Assembly: GCA_036494925.1 (NCBI GenBank)
Contig: DASXNR010000049.1
Coordinates: 1-14,303 of the forward strand
Reading direction: 5' to 3'
Length of the DNA: 14,303 nucleotides
DNA from: JAMXLO01 sp036494925
Lineage (GTDB): Bacteria > Pseudomonadota > Alphaproteobacteria > Acetobacterales > Acetobacteraceae
Position 1 is the stretch's first letter, and every line of letters starts with the position of its first letter. A program made the translations under genes and the position numbers. Shown piece by piece: positions 6,349 through 14,303 of this stretch. The notes beneath the pieces are model-generated. The model ran no database searches and was not told the DNA's origin. It was given only the letters and a program-made list of their open reading frames with translations.

Positions 6349-8832
6349 ATGACCACCCACGACCGCCGCGCCAGGGTGCTCGCCTCGTCGTCGGTCAACG
6401 GGATCGACTTCGTGGAGATCGCCGGTCAGGCGCAGACGATGCTGCGGGTGCACTTCCTGAACGCGGTGCCGGTCGAGGGCAAGCTGACCGATGCGCCGAA
6501 GATCGCCGGCGGCGAAACGATCCCAACGGTCGCCGTGCTGCCGAACCTCGTGTGGGGCTGGGACGACGGTCACGTCGTGCTGAGCTTGCAGGTCCGCGCG
6601 CCGGGCGATTTTTCCCGCTACACGCTGACCCTCGCCAGTCCCGTGCTGGATCGTTTCTTAGATCACGCGCTGTTCTCGTTCAAAGCGAACTGCGCCACCG
6701 ACCTCGATTGCCAGCCGCCGGCCGCATTTTGTCCACCGGGCACCGGAAACCCGCCGCCAATCGACTATCTCGCCAAGGATTTCCTGAGCTTCCGTCAGAC
6801 CCTGCTGGATTTCTCGACGCTCCGCTACCCGACCTGGCAGGAACGCTCGGAAGCGGATTTCGGCGTGATGTTCCTCGAAGCGCTCAGCGCTGTCGCCGAC
6901 GAGCTGAGCTACACGCAGGATAGGATCGCCACCGAAGCGAGCCTGCTCACCGCGACGCAGCGCCGCTCCGCCGTGCGACACGCGCGACTGGTGGATTATG
7001 AGCCGACACCGCCAGTCTCGGCGGCCACCTGGCTTCAGTTCGAGGTCACAGCCGGCGCCACCGTCATCCCGCACGGGTTGGCGGCGATCGCGCCGGCGCC
7101 GGACGGCACGCCGGTGACGTTCGAAACCGGCCTGGGGATTCGCGACTCCTCGCCGCCGCCGCCGGCGAACGCGCTGTGGAACCGAAACGCTGCCGTTGCG
7201 ATCCAGGGCTACTGGTTCGACGACAGCGAACAGTGCCTGCCCGCTGGTGCGACCCGCATGCACGTCAAAGGGCACCGTTGGGACTTCCATCCCGGCCAGA
7301 TGCTGCTGATCGAAACGCTAGCGGAAAACCCCGGCGATCCGCCCATCCGCCAGATCGTCCATCTGCTGGGGGCGAACGACCCCGGCGGTCCGCCGGCCAA
7401 ACAGATCTGCGACGAGATCTTCCTCAGCCCGGTCGCGCCGGGCGGCCCACCCTTCCTCACCTGCCCTACCTCTCCACCGGCCCAGTGCGCGCCGACCGCC
7501 GTCACCCGGATCGTCTGGCAGGCCTCCGACAAGCTGACCGTTGCGCGCGACCTTTCGCACACGGTCGTGATCGGCAATATCGTCACCGCGACCCAGGGCC
7601 GGACGGTCGCCGAAGCTTTTCTCATCGGCCCACCGCCCCGCGGCATCGCCAACCCGCCGCCTTCCGCCATCGAGCGGACCGGGGCGCGGCCCCTGGTGAT
7701 GCCCGGCCAATGCGGCACGCCGCCCACGATTCGGCTGCACACGCTGAGCGCCGCTCCGCTCGCATGGCTTCCGCAGCCGGCGATCGACCCATCCGGCAGG
7801 CCAGTGCCGGAAATCGTTCTGGTCCAGACCCAGCCGCCCGTATCAGTCCCCAACTGGGGCTGGGTGCGCAGCCTGCTCGACGCCGAGGCTTTCGATCAGT
7901 CCTTCACCATCGATCCCGTGTCGTATCGCACGGTGGCCATCAACTCCGACCTCATCGTGCAGAGCGATTACGACGGCGACGGCGGTGATACGATTCGTTT
8001 CGGCGACAGTGTGTTCGGCGCCAACCCCGACATCGGTATGCAATTCACCGTCACCTATCGGTACGGTGCCAGCGCGGCCGGGAACATCGCCGCCGATGCG
8101 GTGACGCGGCTCGATCCCGCCACCGCGGCCACCGGTCTCTTCAGCGCCGTCACCAATCCGCTGCCCGCCACCGGCGGCGCCGACGCACAGACATTGAAAT
8201 CGATCCAGCGCCTCGCTCCGCAGGCATTTTCAGCGAGCCCGCTGCGTGCCGTACTCGCCGCCGACTACACCGCCGCGGCGCAGACGCTATCCTGGGTCAA
8301 GCGCGCCGGCACCGTGTTCCGCTGGACCGGCAGCTGGCTCACCACCTTCACGACGCCCGAGCCGGTGACCAGCGAGCAGATCGCCATCGGCGACCGCACC
8401 GCGCTGATCGATCTGCTCAACCGCTATCGCATGGCCGGCACGGAGTGTTACGTACCGGATCCGGACTATGTGTCGATCGACCTGATCGTCGAATTGTGCG
8501 CCACCGCCAATGCCTTCGCCGCGCAGGTGAAGCAGGCGGTGACGGCGGCGCTGTCGCCGATCGGGCCGGGTGCCGCCGCGGCCTTCTTCGCGGTCAGCAG
8601 GTTCGTGTTCGGCCAGCCCTTGCAGCGCAGCGCGCTGGAGGCGGCGATCCAGGCGATCCCGGGTGTCGCCGGCGTGACCTGCATCGAATATCGCCTGCGC
8701 GACAGGCTGCCGGACTTCCAGCCGATGCCGGACCAGGTCAATGTCGGGCAGAGCCAGATCATTCGTTGCGATAACGACCCGAGCCGGCCGAACAACGGCG
8801 CACTCGCGGTGATCGTGCGGGGAGGCCGATGA
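6349..8832 (+). CDS. Baseplate wedge protein 1, baseplate J/gp6-like
   Basis: This 827-residue protein begins one base after the gp25 stop. Residues 1-110 form a beta-rich N-terminal domain starting NGIDFVEIAGQAQTMLRVHFL and ending in a Cys-containing linker (C115, C121, C128). From residue 138, IDYLAKDFLSFRQTLLDF, a W-ER-ADFGVMFLEALSAVADELSYTQDRIATEASLLT segment and RHARLVDYEP form the conserved J-like N-terminal part. The J core follows from about residue 550 (RFGDSVFG, then FTVTYRYGASAAGN). The C-terminal part has the LIVELCATANAFAAQVKQAVTAAL and FVFGQPLQRSALEAAIQAIPGV segments typical of J proteins. These form the wedge ring that triggers sheath contraction. It is much longer than P2 gpJ (about 300 residues), as usual for eCIS versions. 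A second, shorter-motif paralogue follows with a 4-base overlap. Confidence 0.92.
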   Translation: MTTHDRRARVLASSSVNGIDFVEIAGQAQTMLRVHFLNAVPVEGKLTDAPKIAGGETIPTVAVLPNLVWGWDDGHVVLSLQVRAPGDFSRYTLTLASPVLDRFLDHALFSFKANCATDLDCQPPAAFCPPGTGNPPPIDYLAKDFLSFRQTLLDFSTLRYPTWQERSEADFGVMFLEALSAVADELSYTQDRIATEASLLTATQRRSAVRHARLVDYEPTPPVSAATWLQFEVTAGATVIPHGLAAIAPAPDGTPVTFETGLGIRDSSPPPPANALWNRNAAVAIQGYWFDDSEQCLPAGATRMHVKGHRWDFHPGQMLLIETLAENPGDPPIRQIVHLLGANDPGGPPAKQICDEIFLSPVAPGGPPFLTCPTSPPAQCAPTAVTRIVWQASDKLTVARDLSHTVVIGNIVTATQGRTVAEAFLIGPPPRGIANPPPSAIERTGARPLVMPGQCGTPPTIRLHTLSAAPLAWLPQPAIDPSGRPVPEIVLVQTQPPVSVPNWGWVRSLLDAEAFDQSFTIDPVSYRTVAINSDLIVQSDYDGDGGDTIRFGDSVFGANPDIGMQFTVTYRYGASAAGNIAADAVTRLDPATAATGLFSAVTNPLPATGGADAQTLKSIQRLAPQAFSASPLRAVLAADYTAAAQTLSWVKRAGTVFRWTGSWLTTFTTPEPVTSEQIAIGDRTALIDLLNRYRMAGTECYVPDPDYVSIDLIVELCATANAFAAQVKQAVTAALSPIGPGAAAAFFAVSRFVFGQPLQRSALEAAIQAIPGVAGVTCIEYRLRDRLPDFQPMPDQVNVGQSQIIRCDNDPSRPNNGALAVIVRGGR

Positions 8833-11360
8833 GCGGCAGCGCCGACGGAACGACCCCGCCCTGCGGGTGCGGCGCGTTCAGCTTCCCGATGGAGCCGTGC
8901 AACCCGGCCGGGCTGCCGGCGATCAACTACCGCACCGCCGATTTCGTTTCCTTCCGCTATCAACTGCTGGAGCCGCTGCCGGGCGAGACCGAGCTCACTG
9001 CTTGGCGCCCCGGCGCAACCGGCGATCTCGCCGTGCAGATGATGGAATGGTGGGCCTATCTCGGCGACATCCTGACCTTTTACAACGAACGGATCGCCAA
9101 CGAAGCTTATCTCGGCACTGCCGTCTTGCCGGAAAGCGTCAATCACCTGGTCCAGCTGCTGGGCTACCGTCCGAAGCCGGCGCTCGGGGCCAAGGGCACA
9201 CTCGCGGCGTTATTGACTCCGAGCGCCCGTCCGCCCGTCACCCTGCCCGCCCGATTGCAAATCCAGAGCAAGCCCGGGCCCGGCCAGCGGCCGCAGATCT
9301 TCGAGGTGGATCAGGCGACCACGATCAGCGCGCCCGACCAGGTGATCGCCGACCTCGTTCCGAACAACCGGCCGTTGCTCGATGCTTCCGGCAGCACGCT
9401 GTGGCTGGCCGGCAAGCTCACCACGATCAAGCCGAACGACCGCTATCTGCTGATCAACGCGGCGGCCCTCTCGGCTCAGACCATCAAGGATTATGCCTGG
9501 ATCAACGTGACGGACATCGCACCGGGCAGCGATCCGCTCGGCAACACGATAACGCAACTGCACTTCAGCGTCGTCGCCGGACAGATCGCACCGGGCGCTC
9601 AGGCCACCGACTACGCGCTGCTGCGCGCGCAACAATCCTCGCCGCTCTGGAGCTATCCAAAACCCGTTACCGTGATCACGTCGACGGAAATCGATCTCGC
9701 CGGGATCGCGCGGGGTGTGGGCGCGGGCAGTCTGATGCTAGTCGATTTGCCGGCTGACGCCATCAGCGGCGACCGCGCGCCAATACCCGTGATCGTGCAG
9801 AGCTATGCCGAGATCGTCTGGTACGCCAATGGCGACGGCCCGAGCTTCACCGGTTCCGGCTCGCCGCCGAACACGATCCCCGCGATCGCCATTCCGCACG
9901 CGCAGATCGTCCCGGCCGCCCTCCCGGACGGCAACCCCCAAGGCCTCAAGTGGAACGATGTCAAGGGACGGGTGACGGTGCGCTGGGGCTTTGCGCCGGT
10001 CGGCGAAATCGTGCCGCTCAATCAATCATCGGATTTCCTCTATCCCACGGGTGGCACGACGTTGGTCGCCAACCCGTCCAGCCCGAACCCGTTCCCTGCC
10101 GCCGCTTCGCCGGTTCCGGTGCTGCTGGAAGACGCCAACGGCACTGGCACCGCCACGGGACTGAGCGCAACCGGCAGCCCGCCGATCGCCAATCTCGGCA
10201 CGCTGACGCCTGATCCCGCGAACGGCCTAGCCTCGCCGATTGACGTGTTTTTCGAACTGGTGGACGTCTCCCGCGGCAAGACCGTGCCGACGGAGATCCT
10301 CGGTAGGGGCAATCCCTCGGTCGCCGGCCAGGATTTCACCTTGTCGCAATCGCCGGTGACGTATTTCTTCGATCCCGCCTCGATCTCCGGCCCAAATTTC
10401 AGCAGCACGGTCACTGTCAGCGTGAACGGCGTGGCATGGCAGGAGGTGCGCAGCTTCTACGGCCAGTCGGCGAATGCCGAGGTCTTCACGGTCCATGAGG
10501 ACGATCAGGGCAAGACTCATGTCAGCTTCGGCGATGGCGTCAACGGCGCGCTGCTGCTGACGGGAACGAACAACGTCAGCGCGACCTATCGTTACGGCGC
10601 CGGGGCGGTGGCCCCACCCGCCGAAACCTTGACCGTCGTGCTGACGCCGACCCCCGGGCTCAAGGGCGTGCGCAACCCGTTGCCGCCGACCGGCGGTGGC
10701 GATCCCGATCAGCCGTCGCAGCTGCGCACTCTGGCGCCGCGATCAGTGCTCACCTTCAACCGCGCGGTCTCGCTCGACGACTATGCGGCGATCGCATTGA
10801 CGGGCTCCGGCGTCACCCAGGCAGTCGCGAGCTACGCATTCGATCCGTTGTCGCAACGCCCGGTGGTGGTGCTGTGGATCGCCGGCGACGCCAACGCCCC
10901 GGCCGCCGCCGCCGCGGCACTGGCGGGAACCCAAATGCCCAACCAGCGTCTGGTGATCGACACGGCGGTGCAGCTCACTTCGATCCTCACACTGACCTAT
11001 CTGCGCGATCCGCGCTACGCGGACGCGGCAGTGCGAACCGGCTTGACGGCCGCGCTGGCCGATCCCGACACCGGGTTGTTGGCACCGGGTAACATCGGCA
11101 TCGGACAACCGATCTATCAAAGCCAGATTGCGCGTGTTTGCCTTGCGGTGCCGGGCGTAAGGGCGATCCAGGGCGTTTCGCTGGCGCCGGCGCCGCCCAC
11201 CGGACCGCAACCGAGGTTCCGCCGCTTCATCTACCGTCTGATCCCCCGGGGTGCGCCCGAAGGCTGCTCCGGCCAGTGCTTCAGCCCGGGGCCGGGGGCC
11301 TATTTCTCGGTCCCCAACGATCCCGTCCACCTCGTTCTGAACGGAACGGTCGCGTCATGA
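8829..11360 (+). CDS. Baseplate wedge protein 2, baseplate J/gp6-like
   Basis: This 843-residue protein has an ATGA start overlapping the previous stop and a GGAGG three bases upstream. It starts with a Cys-containing leader (C12, C14, C24), then LPAINYRTADFVSFRYQLLE and a GDLAVQMMEWWAYLGDILTFYNERIANEAYLGTAVLPESV segment homologous to the matching part of wedge protein 1. The J core has FGDGVNGALL and ATYRYGAGAV near residues 565-595, then KGVRNPLPPTGGGDPD and a VSLDDYAAIALTGSGVTQAVAS segment. The C-terminal end has FVRL-type strands and a C813/C817 pair. Two different J-like proteins in tandem are typical of eCIS loci, matching Afp11 and Afp12 in order. They probably form a heteromeric wedge. 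It overlaps the gpI-like gene by four bases (ATGA). Confidence 0.92.
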   Translation: MSGSADGTTPPCGCGAFSFPMEPCNPAGLPAINYRTADFVSFRYQLLEPLPGETELTAWRPGATGDLAVQMMEWWAYLGDILTFYNERIANEAYLGTAVLPESVNHLVQLLGYRPKPALGAKGTLAALLTPSARPPVTLPARLQIQSKPGPGQRPQIFEVDQATTISAPDQVIADLVPNNRPLLDASGSTLWLAGKLTTIKPNDRYLLINAAALSAQTIKDYAWINVTDIAPGSDPLGNTITQLHFSVVAGQIAPGAQATDYALLRAQQSSPLWSYPKPVTVITSTEIDLAGIARGVGAGSLMLVDLPADAISGDRAPIPVIVQSYAEIVWYANGDGPSFTGSGSPPNTIPAIAIPHAQIVPAALPDGNPQGLKWNDVKGRVTVRWGFAPVGEIVPLNQSSDFLYPTGGTTLVANPSSPNPFPAAASPVPVLLEDANGTGTATGLSATGSPPIANLGTLTPDPANGLASPIDVFFELVDVSRGKTVPTEILGRGNPSVAGQDFTLSQSPVTYFFDPASISGPNFSSTVTVSVNGVAWQEVRSFYGQSANAEVFTVHEDDQGKTHVSFGDGVNGALLLTGTNNVSATYRYGAGAVAPPAETLTVVLTPTPGLKGVRNPLPPTGGGDPDQPSQLRTLAPRSVLTFNRAVSLDDYAAIALTGSGVTQAVASYAFDPLSQRPVVVLWIAGDANAPAAAAAALAGTQMPNQRLVIDTAVQLTSILTLTYLRDPRYADAAVRTGLTAALADPDTGLLAPGNIGIGQPIYQSQIARVCLAVPGVRAIQGVSLAPAPPTGPQPRFRRFIYRLIPRGAPEGCSGQCFSPGPGAYFSVPNDPVHLVLNGTVAS

Positions 11361-13867
11361 ACGGAACCGCGACGGACAATTACGCGGTCTATTACGCCGA
11401 CAAGCTGTGGAACCTGCTGCCGGCGATCTACCGCGCGCTCGACACCGATCAGTTCGGCGCCAAAGGCCCGTTGCGCGAGATGGTCAACCGCATCGGCGGC
11501 ACCACCGGCGCGTTGCGCCGCGACATCGACCGCCTCTGGGAAAACCAGTCGATCGAGGCCTGCGACGACTGGGCTATCCCCTATATCGCGCAACTGCTCG
11601 ACACGCGGCTCATTCTCGGCCTCGACTCGCGCGGCCAGCGGCTGGATGTCGCCAACACCATCAGCTACCGGCGCCGCAAGGGCACGCTCGGCGTGCTGGA
11701 GCAAGTCGCGCACGACATCTCCGACTGGGATGCGCGGGTCGTCGAGTTCTTCCGCCGTCTGGGCCGCACCCGTCACGGGCTGGACCCGCCGGTCGGACCG
11801 ATCGGCGCGCCGGGGAGCGACCTCGCCACCCTGCATCAGGCCGAGGGCCTGGTGGGGCCGCTGACCAACACGCCGATCGGGGGTTTTGCCGATCTGCGCA
11901 AGGTGTACGGCACCGGCAAATCTCGCACCGCGTTCGATGAGTTCTTCCACACCGCCGACACCCGTAGGGGCCAAGGTCTGTTCGGTTGGTACGCCATCCC
12001 GCACCTCGGCGTGTTCGTCTGGCGCCTGCTGAGTCTCGGCGTCGGTCCAGTCACGCCAGTGTCCGTGCACGGCTGTCCGGACTGGTACACGTTCGATCCG
12101 ACCGGCCGCGACGTACCGTTGTTCGCCGCCCGCCGCGGCACGAGTTCCTTCGGAGACGTCTGGGTATCCCCGACCGAAGGGCAGTTGGCGACGCCGATCT
12201 CGCAGCCCTTGCTCGACGCCGACATCGCGCTCGGCGCCGCCGGACTGGGCCTCTATCCGGTCGAGCCGCCACCGCAGGCGGCGATGCCGCCGCCGGTGCT
12301 GTCCGTCGCGCCCGCCGCCACACCCGACGAGCCGCTGCTGGCGGCCAACTTGACCCTGCGGCCGACGCGCGGGCACTTCAAATATCCGGCGTCGCCCCAG
12401 CCGGCGCTGGTGGCCAGCTATCATTACGGCTTCCCATCGGAGATCGGCGCCGGCCCCTACGACCGGCGCGGTCAGGCCGTCGAGGTGCCGACACTGGCCC
12501 CGATCGCGACGCTGAAAGACGGCGGCCCTTTGCCGGCCGTGTGGCCGAACGCCCAAACGGTGACGCTTTCCGACTCGCTCACCTATACCAGCCCGACCGA
12601 TCTCGACGTGCAGGGGGCGCTGACACTCAATGCCGGGAACAATCAGCGCCCGTTGATCCGGCTCGACGCGCAGACGCCCTGGCACATCCATGGCAGCGGT
12701 GGTGCCACGCTGGTGCTGGACGGGCTATTCGTCAGCGGCGACGACATCATCCTGACCGGCGACTTCGCCTCAGTCACGCTGACCTGTTGCACCCTCGATC
12801 CCGGCAGCGCCGCGGTGCCGGGGGTGTTCGCCGCGTCAGGCGGTTCGCCCCCGGGCTCGCTCTATCGGGTCTCCGCCGATCACCGCGATTTGGTGCCCAC
12901 GCGACTTTGGGTCGAGGCGACCGTTGCCAGCCTGACCGTCGATCGCTGCGTTCTGGCCGCGATCCGCACGCGTAAAGGCGGCACCGTCGAAACCGCCACG
13001 ATCAGCAATAGTACGCTGCAGGCGATCCGCACCGCCGGCCTCGGACCGATCCTCATCGATGAGGTCAAGGATGCGCCGCGGCTGGAGCGGCAATTACAGC
13101 TGGGCCTCGATCCGGTCTCGGCGCTGGTCCGTACGCTCAAGCCGGCGATTGTGACCACGCTCGGGCCGCTCGACTCGCCGCCGCTGACGACCCCCTCGCC
13201 GCCCGCCTCCGAACTCACGCCGCTGCTCGACGAACTGAACCAGCTGATCGAGGGTCCTTCAATTTACCAGCCAGCTCCGTTCGGTACCGTGACGCTGTCA
13301 CCCGAAAGCAGCCGGCTGCAACTGCAGACGCCCCCCGGCCGGAACGCCCCGGCGCTGAACCGCCTGCTGCTGGAGGACGCCTGGCCGCTGGAACTGGCAG
13401 ACGCATCGCTGGCCTTCGCGGACGGCACGCTTTCGCTGTCGCGCTGCACGGTGATGGGCCGGATCGTCGCGCACCGGTTCTCCGCCAGCGAATGCATCCT
13501 GCAGGAGCTGACCCTGGTGGACGACACGCAGGACGGTTGCCTGCGCTTCACGGCCTACGCGCAAGGCAGCACAGTGCCGCGACAATACGAGTGCGTGATG
13601 ATCCCGCAATCGGCGCCGGTTTTCACCAGCATCGATTTCGGCCAGCCCGGCTACGCGCAACTGTTGCCGACCGCCGATCTGCAGCGCTTGCCGCAACCGA
13701 CCAAGAGCACGACCCCGCCGAACACGATCTCCGCCGGCGCCGCCGACGGCTCGGAAATGGGCGCCTACGCACGCGACAAGAAACCGATCCGCGCACAGGC
13801 GCTGTTGCTGAAACTGCAGGAATACATGCCGGCGAACCTGGTGCCGGTGATCATCAACGTGACCTGA
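11357..13867 (+). CDS. Phage tail protein I (gpI)-like baseplate protein with probable beta-helix extension
   Basis: This 836-residue protein starts at the ATG overlapping the previous stop; a longer in-frame reading inside wedge protein 2 was rejected. Residues 17-135 match the gpI family: LWNLLPAIYRALD, a helix, IPYIAQLLDTRLI near 74-86, and YRRRKGTLGVLEQVAHDISDWDARVVEFF from 104. P2 gpI is only about 175 residues, so most of this protein is extra. Residues about 415-565 contain short repeated strands (GATLVLDGLFVSGDD, ASVTLTCCTLD, ASLTVDRCVLAA, ETATISNSTLQAI) typical of right-handed parallel beta-helices. A second group lies near 685-715 (GTLSLSRCTVMGRIVAHRFSASECIL). A Pro-rich linker separates them. 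The end (GSEMGAYARDKKPIRAQALLLKLQEYMP) resembles the conserved C-terminus of large eCIS proteins of this position. The role is probably wedge rim or docking for fibres. Confidence 0.85.
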   Translation: MNGTATDNYAVYYADKLWNLLPAIYRALDTDQFGAKGPLREMVNRIGGTTGALRRDIDRLWENQSIEACDDWAIPYIAQLLDTRLILGLDSRGQRLDVANTISYRRRKGTLGVLEQVAHDISDWDARVVEFFRRLGRTRHGLDPPVGPIGAPGSDLATLHQAEGLVGPLTNTPIGGFADLRKVYGTGKSRTAFDEFFHTADTRRGQGLFGWYAIPHLGVFVWRLLSLGVGPVTPVSVHGCPDWYTFDPTGRDVPLFAARRGTSSFGDVWVSPTEGQLATPISQPLLDADIALGAAGLGLYPVEPPPQAAMPPPVLSVAPAATPDEPLLAANLTLRPTRGHFKYPASPQPALVASYHYGFPSEIGAGPYDRRGQAVEVPTLAPIATLKDGGPLPAVWPNAQTVTLSDSLTYTSPTDLDVQGALTLNAGNNQRPLIRLDAQTPWHIHGSGGATLVLDGLFVSGDDIILTGDFASVTLTCCTLDPGSAAVPGVFAASGGSPPGSLYRVSADHRDLVPTRLWVEATVASLTVDRCVLAAIRTRKGGTVETATISNSTLQAIRTAGLGPILIDEVKDAPRLERQLQLGLDPVSALVRTLKPAIVTTLGPLDSPPLTTPSPPASELTPLLDELNQLIEGPSIYQPAPFGTVTLSPESSRLQLQTPPGRNAPALNRLLLEDAWPLELADASLAFADGTLSLSRCTVMGRIVAHRFSASECILQELTLVDDTQDGCLRFTAYAQGSTVPRQYECVMIPQSAPVFTSIDFGQPGYAQLLPTADLQRLPQPTKSTTPPNTISAGAADGSEMGAYARDKKPIRAQALLLKLQEYMPANLVPVIINVT

Positions 13868-13872
13868 CCGGC

Positions 13873-13879
13873 GGGAGAG
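13873..13879 (+). promoter_or_regulatory. Ribosome binding site supporting a TTG start
   Basis: GGGAGAG lies seven bases before the TTG at 13887. The frame is closed by a TGA at 13860-13862 and has no earlier start codon after it, so this site supports TTG as the true start. Confidence 0.6.
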
Positions 13880-13886
13880 AACAGCC

Positions 13887-14303
13887 TTGCCCAGTGACCG
13901 CAGCCGCGCACCGGATCGCACCCGCTTCGGATATACCGGCGTTGCCGCGCAGCAAGGGCGCGTCATTCTGGATCGCGACTTCAACGCGCAGCAGAGCCTC
14001 ACGGCCGATCGCACCGCTGTCGACGCGCTGGACTTCGTCGGCCCCTGCGGCACTCCCGATGACGGTTTTCGCATCAGCCTGCCTGGTTCGTCCAGCAGTC
14101 CGCCGTCGTTCTGGAGCCCGCCGCTGGCCGTCCCGACCAGTCCGCCCGAAACGCCCGGCAGCGCCGGCGATTTCCTGGTGGCCCCAGGCACCATGTATGT
14201 CGGCGGGCAGCGAGTTTTCTTTCCGCCCGACCAGAACGGCAACCCGGTCACTTACAGCTACTTCGACCAGCCCGACTGGCCCGCGCCGATCCCGCCCGCC
14301 AGC
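13887..14303 (+). CDS. DUF6519-like protein of the injection-system locus, N-terminal part (partial)
   Basis: 139 codons run open to the end of the window from a TTG start. No ATG or GTG is available upstream in this frame, and the next in-frame ATG (14193) would remove the conserved part. Residues 13-36 (RFGYTGVAAQQGRVILDRDFNAQ) match the start of DUF6519-like proteins, which usually read F-P-KHY-VL-QQGRV-LD-DWNEQ. A DFVGPCGTPDDGFRI segment (near 52-66) and FLVAPGTMYVGGQRVFF (near 101-117) are also typical. Such genes commonly follow the gpI-like gene in eCIS-type loci. The function is not established, but a peripheral baseplate or fibre-like structural role is likely. A Ser/Pro-rich loop (near 71-97) separates the conserved pieces. 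The C-terminal part lies outside the window. Confidence 0.75.
   Translation, partial: MPSDRSRAPDRTRFGYTGVAAQQGRVILDRDFNAQQSLTADRTAVDALDFVGPCGTPDDGFRISLPGSSSSPPSFWSPPLAVPTSPPETPGSAGDFLVAPGTMYVGGQRVFFPPDQNGNPVTYSYFDQPDWPAPIPPAS

Noticed and set aside
7176..7988. Plus-strand open frame of 270 codons inside wedge protein 1
   Set aside because: Arg/Pro/Ala-rich shadow in another frame; the host frame is continuous and conserved throughout.
11300..12691. Long minus-strand open frame (463 codons) opposite the gpI-like gene
   Set aside because: It is an Arg-rich shadow of a G+C-rich gene, has no recognisable domain, and the opposite frame carries clear gpI-family motifs.
13298..14251. Minus-strand open frame (317 codons) crossing the gpI-like and DUF6519-like genes
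   Set aside because: It runs across two well-supported plus-strand genes and shows no family motif. Its start lies inside the DUF6519-like coding region.
1..14303. tRNA, rRNA, CRISPR array, insertion sequence or attachment site
   Set aside because: Nothing of this kind was seen by eye. The window is almost wholly coding, and no inverted terminal repeats or regular spaced repeats were noticed.

Overview
This G+C-rich window is one strand-uniform run of genes for a contractile phage-tail-like injection machine. It covers the end of the sheath, the inner tube and nearly the whole baseplate. The protein families and their order match the loci known as extracellular contractile injection systems (eCIS: Afp of Serratia entomophila, PVC, MAC, AlgoCIS, cyanobacterial thylakoid-anchored CIS and relatives). 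They also resemble a T4/P2-type tail baseplate. No capsid, terminase, portal, integrase, lysis or type VI membrane-complex gene is present, so a dedicated injection system is more likely than a complete prophage. Genes upstream and downstream were not seen. The host cannot be named. High G+C, GTG and TTG starts and strong GGAGG-type ribosome binding sites fit a G+C-rich bacterium such as a proteobacterium, but this is weak evidence.

Layout (all + strand): C-terminal end of the tail sheath (1-156); tail tube (187-699); gp26/gp51-like hub-assembly chaperone with two cysteine pairs (701-1540); Pro/Ala-rich, probably disordered protein (1557-2561); small conserved-type protein (2564-2812); CIS tube-adaptor protein (2823-3569); short LysM protein (3581-3865); gpD/gp27-like hub (3880-5091); gp5/VgrG-like OB-fold spike (5088-5630); PAAR-like spike tip (5633-5962); gp25-like wedge protein (5970-6347); two successive baseplate J/gp6-like wedge proteins (6349-8832 and 8829-11360); large gpI-like protein with a probable beta-helix extension (11357-13867); start of a DUF6519-like protein, cut by the window end (13887-14303).

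The largest gap between genes is 30 bases and several genes overlap by 4 bases, so this looks like a single transcription unit. No promoter, terminator, RNA gene, repeat, CRISPR array or mobile element could be supported. Inferred assembly: the PAAR tip caps the OB-fold spike, which sits on the gpD hub. The CIS tube-adaptor and LysM proteins join the hub to the tube. gp25 ties the wedges (the two J proteins and the gpI-like protein) to the hub and sheath. The gp26-like protein probably helps hub assembly.

The less explained parts are the Pro/Ala-rich protein, the small 82-residue protein, the beta-helix-like extension of the gpI-like protein, the cysteine motifs in several baseplate proteins and the DUF6519-like protein. 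No toxin or cargo gene is visible.
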